From: Streptomyces bicolor
Lineage (GTDB): Bacteria; Actinomycetota; Actinomycetes; Streptomycetales; Streptomycetaceae
Length of the DNA stretch: 35,888 nt
Reading direction: 5' to 3'
NCBI RefSeq assembly: GCF_000719285.1
Contig: NZ_JOFS01000053.1
Location: forward strand, 1-35,888
Below are positions 32,601-35,888 of the stretch, one piece after another; the first letter of the stretch is position 1; the number at the start of each line of letters is the position of its first letter. A program made the position numbers and the translations under genes. Under the pieces are notes generated by a model. That model had not been told where the DNA came from. It worked only from the letters and a program-made list of their open reading frames with translations, and did not search any database.

Positions 32601-34871
32601 TCAGCGCACCACCAGGGTCGCGGGGGAGGGTTCTTCGAGGCGTACGGCGGCCGCGTGCTCGCCCAGCAGGAAGCCGCGCAGGGTGTAGGGGGCCGGGCAG
32701 GGCGCGGCCGGCAGCTCCTGCTCGACCGTGCCGTGGCGGGTCAGGTCGGTGCCGGGTATGCGCAGCACGGTGGTGCCGTCGGTCGCGCTGCGCGGGCGGA
32801 GGGTGCCGCTGCGGGCGACGCACACGAACTCGGGGACGCCGGTATGACCTCGGGGAGCGGTCAGCGTGACGCGCAACAGGGTGCGGCTGCCGCGGCCGAG
32901 CAACCGCCGTGGCGCCCGCACGAGTTGGTAGCCGATCGTGGTGTCCGGCGGCAGCACGACCTCGGCGGCGGCGGCCGGTACGACGACGGCGCCGGGCGTC
33001 TGCGGGGCGGTGGACGCACGGATCAGCACACCGCCCGGGCCGACGGGCAGCCGCAGTCCGTTGCGGCGGTAGGCGTGGGAGGTGACGGTGCGTTGGCCGC
33101 CGGTGATGGTGGCGGGGCCGGTCGCGTACGCGGCGCTGGTGCCGGGGGCTGGGCTGGTGCCGGTGGCCGCCAGGTGCTCCCAGGTCACCAGCAGATGGCC
33201 GATGCCGTCGGGCCAGTCGAGGGTGATCGAGGCGTGTCCCTCCGGGAGGCGCCGGCCGGCGAGCCCCGTCACCGGGCGCAGTACCTCGACATCGACGACG
33301 GGACCGGCCAGCGCGCGTTCACCGAGTACGGCGACGGCGGACACCCGGGTGTGGCCGACCGGCAGCGGATCGAGTACTCCGGCCCGCTCGGGTCGGTCGA
33401 GCCGCGCCGGGAGCTGTTCGGTGCGCAGCTCGCTGCCGGGGGCCGGGGGCTCGCCGGGCCACCTGACCAGCCGGACCTCGGTGTCCCGCGCGCCGGTCCA
33501 GTCGAAGCGCAGTGCCGTGCCGGCGGGGTGTGCGGTGAGGGTGCGGACGGGTTCGGGCCAGGGGTGGACGGTGCGTGTGGCGTGGACGCCGGGGGAGGGG
33601 ACGAGGGTTCCGCCGGGCGTCCGGTAGTGGCAGACGACGCGGAAGGCGTGGGCGCCGACGGCGAGGCCGGTCGCGGTGAACCCGTCGGTGCCCGGCGGCA
33701 GTTGCCCGGCGCCTCCGTCCGGCCCGGTCCACTCGACCGTCACCTCCGCCGCACCGTTCGGCCGCCGCCAGCGGCCCTCGACCCGCCCGGGCCCGTCCGT
33801 GAGCGTCAGCTCCTCCACCTCGGGAGCGACGAGCACGCGACGCGAGACGAGCGGCGGCCCGGCGACGCGCCCGTCGCGCAACGGCAGCGCGGCGTACCGG
33901 ACGTCGGAGCCGAGTGTGACGGCGGTGTCCCGCGCCGTTCCGGCACCGGCACCCTGCCCCGCCACCTCCCGAACCTTCGGCGTCCCCTTCCCGTCCCGGT
34001 GCAGGCACAGCAGCAACCAGTCGGCGTTGCCCTCCGCGTCCGTCTCCGGCCAGGTCAACTGGACGCTTTCCTGGGCCAGTTTGGCGCGCAGGAGAGTGGG
34101 TCGCCCGGAGCCGGGCCTGTGCTGGCGGACCAGGGCGCGCAGGGCCCGCCGGTCGTCGGCTGCCTCGTGCAGCGCGCGCAGCAACTCCTCGGTCGCCCGC
34201 TCGGTGTCCCCGCGCTCCTCGGCCTCCCGAGCCGCACGCAGCGACGCCTCCACCGCGGCCAGCCGGACGGTCAGCGCGCCCCGCAGTGCCTCCAGCGCCT
34301 GGTCGGTGCCGTCCTGCGGCAGCCGCTCCAGCAGGGCCCGCACCCGGTGCAGCCGGTGCCGTTCCCAGGCGTCGGCGAGGGATTCGGCGGCGTCGCGCTG
34401 GTGCCGGGTGAGGGTCGGCCCCAGCCGTGCCGCGGCCACGAGTCCGGCGACCTCGTCCGGGTGAACCCCCAACTCCACGGCAAGACGCGGGCGTTCCGCC
34501 GGACCCCGTTCCTGCAGCAGGCCGATCAGCTGGTACAGCACGACCCGGCGCGGCGCCTGCGGATCACGGCGCTGAAGCCCGGCGAGCAGCCCCGCGAGGG
34601 ACGCCGTCGGATTCCCGGCACGGGCGGCGAGGTCGTCCAGCAGCGCGCCGTCGACCCGCCGTCGGCCACGGGGCCCGGACGGCACGTACAGCCCGTCGAG
34701 GACACGTAACCCGCCGCCGCCCGGGGGCAGCAGCGCCGCGCCCAGGTGCCGTAACCCGGCCGCGTGCTGGGCGGTGGCGAGCTCGGCGTAACCGGGTACG
34801 AGCGGGCTCAACGGCAGCCCGGACAGTGCCCGTGGCAACCCCAGGTGATGCCCGAACTCGCGCCCAGCCAC
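32601..34871 (-). CDS. Large protein: helical N-domain and Fn3/Ig-like beta-sandwiches
   Basis: A 756-residue protein not assigned to a named family. Residues about 1-250 are helix-rich, with charged heptad-like stretches (AAVEASLRAAREAEERGDTE, then ATEELLRALHEAADD), possibly coiled coil. From about 270 the sequence turns to beta-strand repeats typical of fibronectin type III or Ig-like modules (VQLTWPETDAEGNADWLLL, VTVEWTGPDG, FTATGLAVGAHAFRVV, LRFDWTGARDTEVRLVRWPG), about four or five copies to the end. No signal peptide or membrane segment is seen. The GTG at 34871 has GGGGGAGAG about 9 nt upstream. It heads the operon, so it is probably the scaffold or sensor of the GTPase complex. An earlier in-frame start is not excluded. 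Confidence 0.7.
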   Translation of the reverse strand: MAGREFGHHLGLPRALSGLPLSPLVPGYAELATAQHAAGLRHLGAALLPPGGGGLRVLDGLYVPSGPRGRRRVDGALLDDLAARAGNPTASLAGLLAGLQRRDPQAPRRVVLYQLIGLLQERGPAERPRLAVELGVHPDEVAGLVAAARLGPTLTRHQRDAAESLADAWERHRLHRVRALLERLPQDGTDQALEALRGALTVRLAAVEASLRAAREAEERGDTERATEELLRALHEAADDRRALRALVRQHRPGSGRPTLLRAKLAQESVQLTWPETDAEGNADWLLLCLHRDGKGTPKVREVAGQGAGAGTARDTAVTLGSDVRYAALPLRDGRVAGPPLVSRRVLVAPEVEELTLTDGPGRVEGRWRRPNGAAEVTVEWTGPDGGAGQLPPGTDGFTATGLAVGAHAFRVVCHYRTPGGTLVPSPGVHATRTVHPWPEPVRTLTAHPAGTALRFDWTGARDTEVRLVRWPGEPPAPGSELRTEQLPARLDRPERAGVLDPLPVGHTRVSAVAVLGERALAGPVVDVEVLRPVTGLAGRRLPEGHASITLDWPDGIGHLLVTWEHLAATGTSPAPGTSAAYATGPATITGGQRTVTSHAYRRNGLRLPVGPGGVLIRASTAPQTPGAVVVPAAAAEVVLPPDTTIGYQLVRAPRRLLGRGSRTLLRVTLTAPRGHTGVPEFVCVARSGTLRPRSATDGTTVLRIPGTDLTRHGTVEQELPAAPCPAPYTLRGFLLGEHAAAVRLEEPSPATLVVR

Positions 34872-35031
34872 GTGTGCCGCTCTCCCCCGATAGAACTTCG
34901 AGGGACCATCCCAGCAGATCGTCCGGCCCGGGGAGGCCGTTTTTTCGGAATCCGACCAGGTGGGACCGGCAGAGCCCGGACTCCGACAGCGCTGTGGGGA
35001 CCCACCGGGGCGACGACCCCGGCCGCAGCCC
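34872..35031. promoter_or_regulatory. Leader of the minus-strand conflict operon
   Basis: This 160-bp gap must hold the promoter of the eight-gene operon and the end of the cbiX-type transcript. A TTCTAT hexamer (minus strand, about 34889-34894) is a possible -10 about 18 nt before the GTG; no convincing -35 was found. ACAGCGCTGT (34986-34995) is a perfect 10-bp palindrome and could be an operator. Evidence for each is weak. Confidence 0.3.
35005..35022 (-). terminator. Weak hairpin after the sirohydrochlorin chelatase gene
   Basis: CCGGGG (35005-35010) can pair with CCCCGG (35017-35022) around a 6-nt loop, 10 nt beyond the stop. It is short and has no U-run, so terminator function is uncertain. 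Confidence 0.3.
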
Positions 35032-35772
35032 TCAGGCGCCGACCGCCGCCAGCACCGGCACCCCCGCCGCGTCGTACCGCTCCAACAGCACCCGCGCCAC
35101 CTCCGGAGCCGCCCCCAGCACATCCGCCAGCACGTCCGCCTCGGCCGCGCCCCGCGCGATGCGGTCCGGGAGGAAACCGGGGGCCAGGACGTACGGCGCC
35201 ACGGCCACCCGCTCGCAGCCGAGCTCGCGGAGCTCACGTACCGCGTCCTCGGTGCGGGGAAGGGATGCGGAGGCGAACGCAGGTCGCACGGCGCACCAAC
35301 CGGTGTGCCGCCACTCCCGCGCGATTTCTGCGATCACTGCGATCGCCTCCGGGTCGGTGGACCCCGCCGAGGCCAGCACGACCCCGGTCGAGGACTTGTC
35401 GGCGGGGGTCAGCCCCGCCTCGTACAGCCGCCGCTCCAGGGCGGCCAGGAGCAGCGGCGACGGGCCCAGCACCTCGGCCTGCCGGATCCGCAGCTGCGGC
35501 GGCGCGTCCCGCAGGACCGCCGGGATGTCTGCCTTCGCGTGGAAGGCGCGGGTCAGCAGCAGGGGCAGGGCCACGACGTCCCGGACGCCCTCGGCCGCCA
35601 GCGACTCCAGCACGCCCTGCACCGACGGGATGTTGAAGTCCAGGAAGCCGGTCTCCACGCGTACGTCGGGGCGAAGCGCCCTCACCCGCCGTACGAGGGA
35701 GTGCACCGTCGCGGCATGCCGCGGGTCACGGCTGCCGTGGGCGATGACGAGAAGTACCGGCTTCGTGCACAT
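35032..35772 (-). CDS. Sirohydrochlorin ferrochelatase (CbiX/SirB family)
   Basis: A 246-residue cytoplasmic chelatase that inserts Fe2+ into sirohydrochlorin to make siroheme, the cofactor of sulfite and nitrite reductases. The N-terminal half has VLLVIAHGSRDPRHA (metal-side His) and LLLTRAFHAKADIPAVL (second His). The C-terminal half repeats the fold (GVVLASAGSTDPEA) but lacks the first His, as expected for the two-domain family. The ATG at 35772 has AAGGAG about 10 nt upstream. It lies just 6 nt after an ABC permease of sulfonate/nitrate type, so it is probably in a sulfur-assimilation operon that continues beyond the window. Confidence 0.9.
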   Translation of the reverse strand: MCTKPVLLVIAHGSRDPRHAATVHSLVRRVRALRPDVRVETGFLDFNIPSVQGVLESLAAEGVRDVVALPLLLTRAFHAKADIPAVLRDAPPQLRIRQAEVLGPSPLLLAALERRLYEAGLTPADKSSTGVVLASAGSTDPEAIAVIAEIAREWRHTGWCAVRPAFASASLPRTEDAVRELRELGCERVAVAPYVLAPGFLPDRIARGAAEADVLADVLGAAPEVARVLLERYDAAGVPVLAAVGA

Positions 35773-35778
35773 GGGACA

Positions 35779-35888
35779 TCAGCTCCTTGCCAGCAGGCCG
35801 CGGCTGCGCAGTACCGCCCGTTCCAGTGGGCTGAAGACGAGCAGGTCGATGGCGATGCCGACGATCAGGATGAGGAGGATGGCGAAGA
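35779..35888 (-). CDS. Sulfonate/nitrate/taurine-type ABC permease, C-terminus (partial)
   Basis: About 36 C-terminal residues are visible before the TGA at 35781-35779. A hydrophobic helix (FAILLILIVGIAIDLLV) is followed by FSPLERAVLRSRGLL, the typical ending of SsuC/TauC-type permeases. The rest is outside the window. Close spacing suggests co-transcription with the siroheme chelatase. Confidence 0.8.
   Translation of the reverse strand, partial: FAILLILIVGIAIDLLVFSPLERAVLRSRGLLARS

Noticed and set aside
31296..34709. 1137-codon + strand frame across the GTPase and beta-sandwich genes
   Set aside because: Same reason: an antisense shadow of the operon, not supported by any motif or ribosome-binding site.

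Overview
This window is a piece of a Streptomyces-type chromosome. GC content is very high with strong third-position bias, GTG starts are common, several genes appear to be leaderless, and the gene families (SAV2148-type HEPN protein, lrm/mgt macrolide-resistance locus, CysI-linked sirohydrochlorin chelatase neighbourhood, GAP1/double-GTPase cluster) are typical of Streptomyces. No rRNA, tRNA, CRISPR array or intact insertion sequence was found.

Positions 1-11982 hold mostly ordinary housekeeping and accessory genes. They are the end of an MFS transporter, a MITE-like element sitting exactly on two convergent stop codons, the glycogen debranching enzyme glgX, a two-gene secreted copper-amine-oxidase-like pair (N-terminal domains and catalytic domain on separate proteins), a SAV2148-family HEPN protein, a DEDDh exonuclease, a YbaK-type deacylase coupled to an EamA exporter with a divergent LysR regulator, a double-domain VOC protein and an APH-fold phosphotransferase.

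Positions 12087-17134 hold a sugar-type ABC importer (permease, permease, lipoprotein; no ATPase). Its last stop codon abuts a decayed erm/lrm-type rRNA methyltransferase pseudogene. Next comes an intact macrolide glycosyltransferase (mgt-like) with its own promoter containing a perfect 14-bp palindrome, then a bidirectional terminator. An MMPL exporter and a three-gene overlapping operon (DUF1697, DUF4440-like, ketopantoate-reductase-like) follow.

Positions 21738-34871 are the most unusual region. On the + strand, a two-helix membrane protein and a 106-residue partner carry matching Asn/Gly-rich motifs, one at its C-terminus and the other at its N-terminus. This arrangement resembles the amyloid-signalling motif pairs of bacterial receptor/effector systems. 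Facing them across a shared terminator is an eight-gene, ~11.2-kb minus-strand operon. It encodes a beta-sandwich (Fn3/Ig-like) protein, a zinc-ribbon TRAFAC-type GTPase, a GAP1-N2-type protein, a second membrane-anchored zinc-ribbon GTPase, a 39-residue membrane peptide, a TerY-like VWA protein, a PP2C phosphatase and a zinc-ribbon Ser/Thr kinase. Together this reads as a GTPase/GAP1 module fused to a TerY-P triad (VWA + PP2C + kinase), both associated by comparative genomics with stress or biological-conflict systems. The link to the prion-like pair is my inference.

Positions 35032-35888 return to metabolism: a sirohydrochlorin ferrochelatase downstream of the end of a sulfonate/nitrate-type ABC permease, probably the edge of a sulfate-assimilation cluster.
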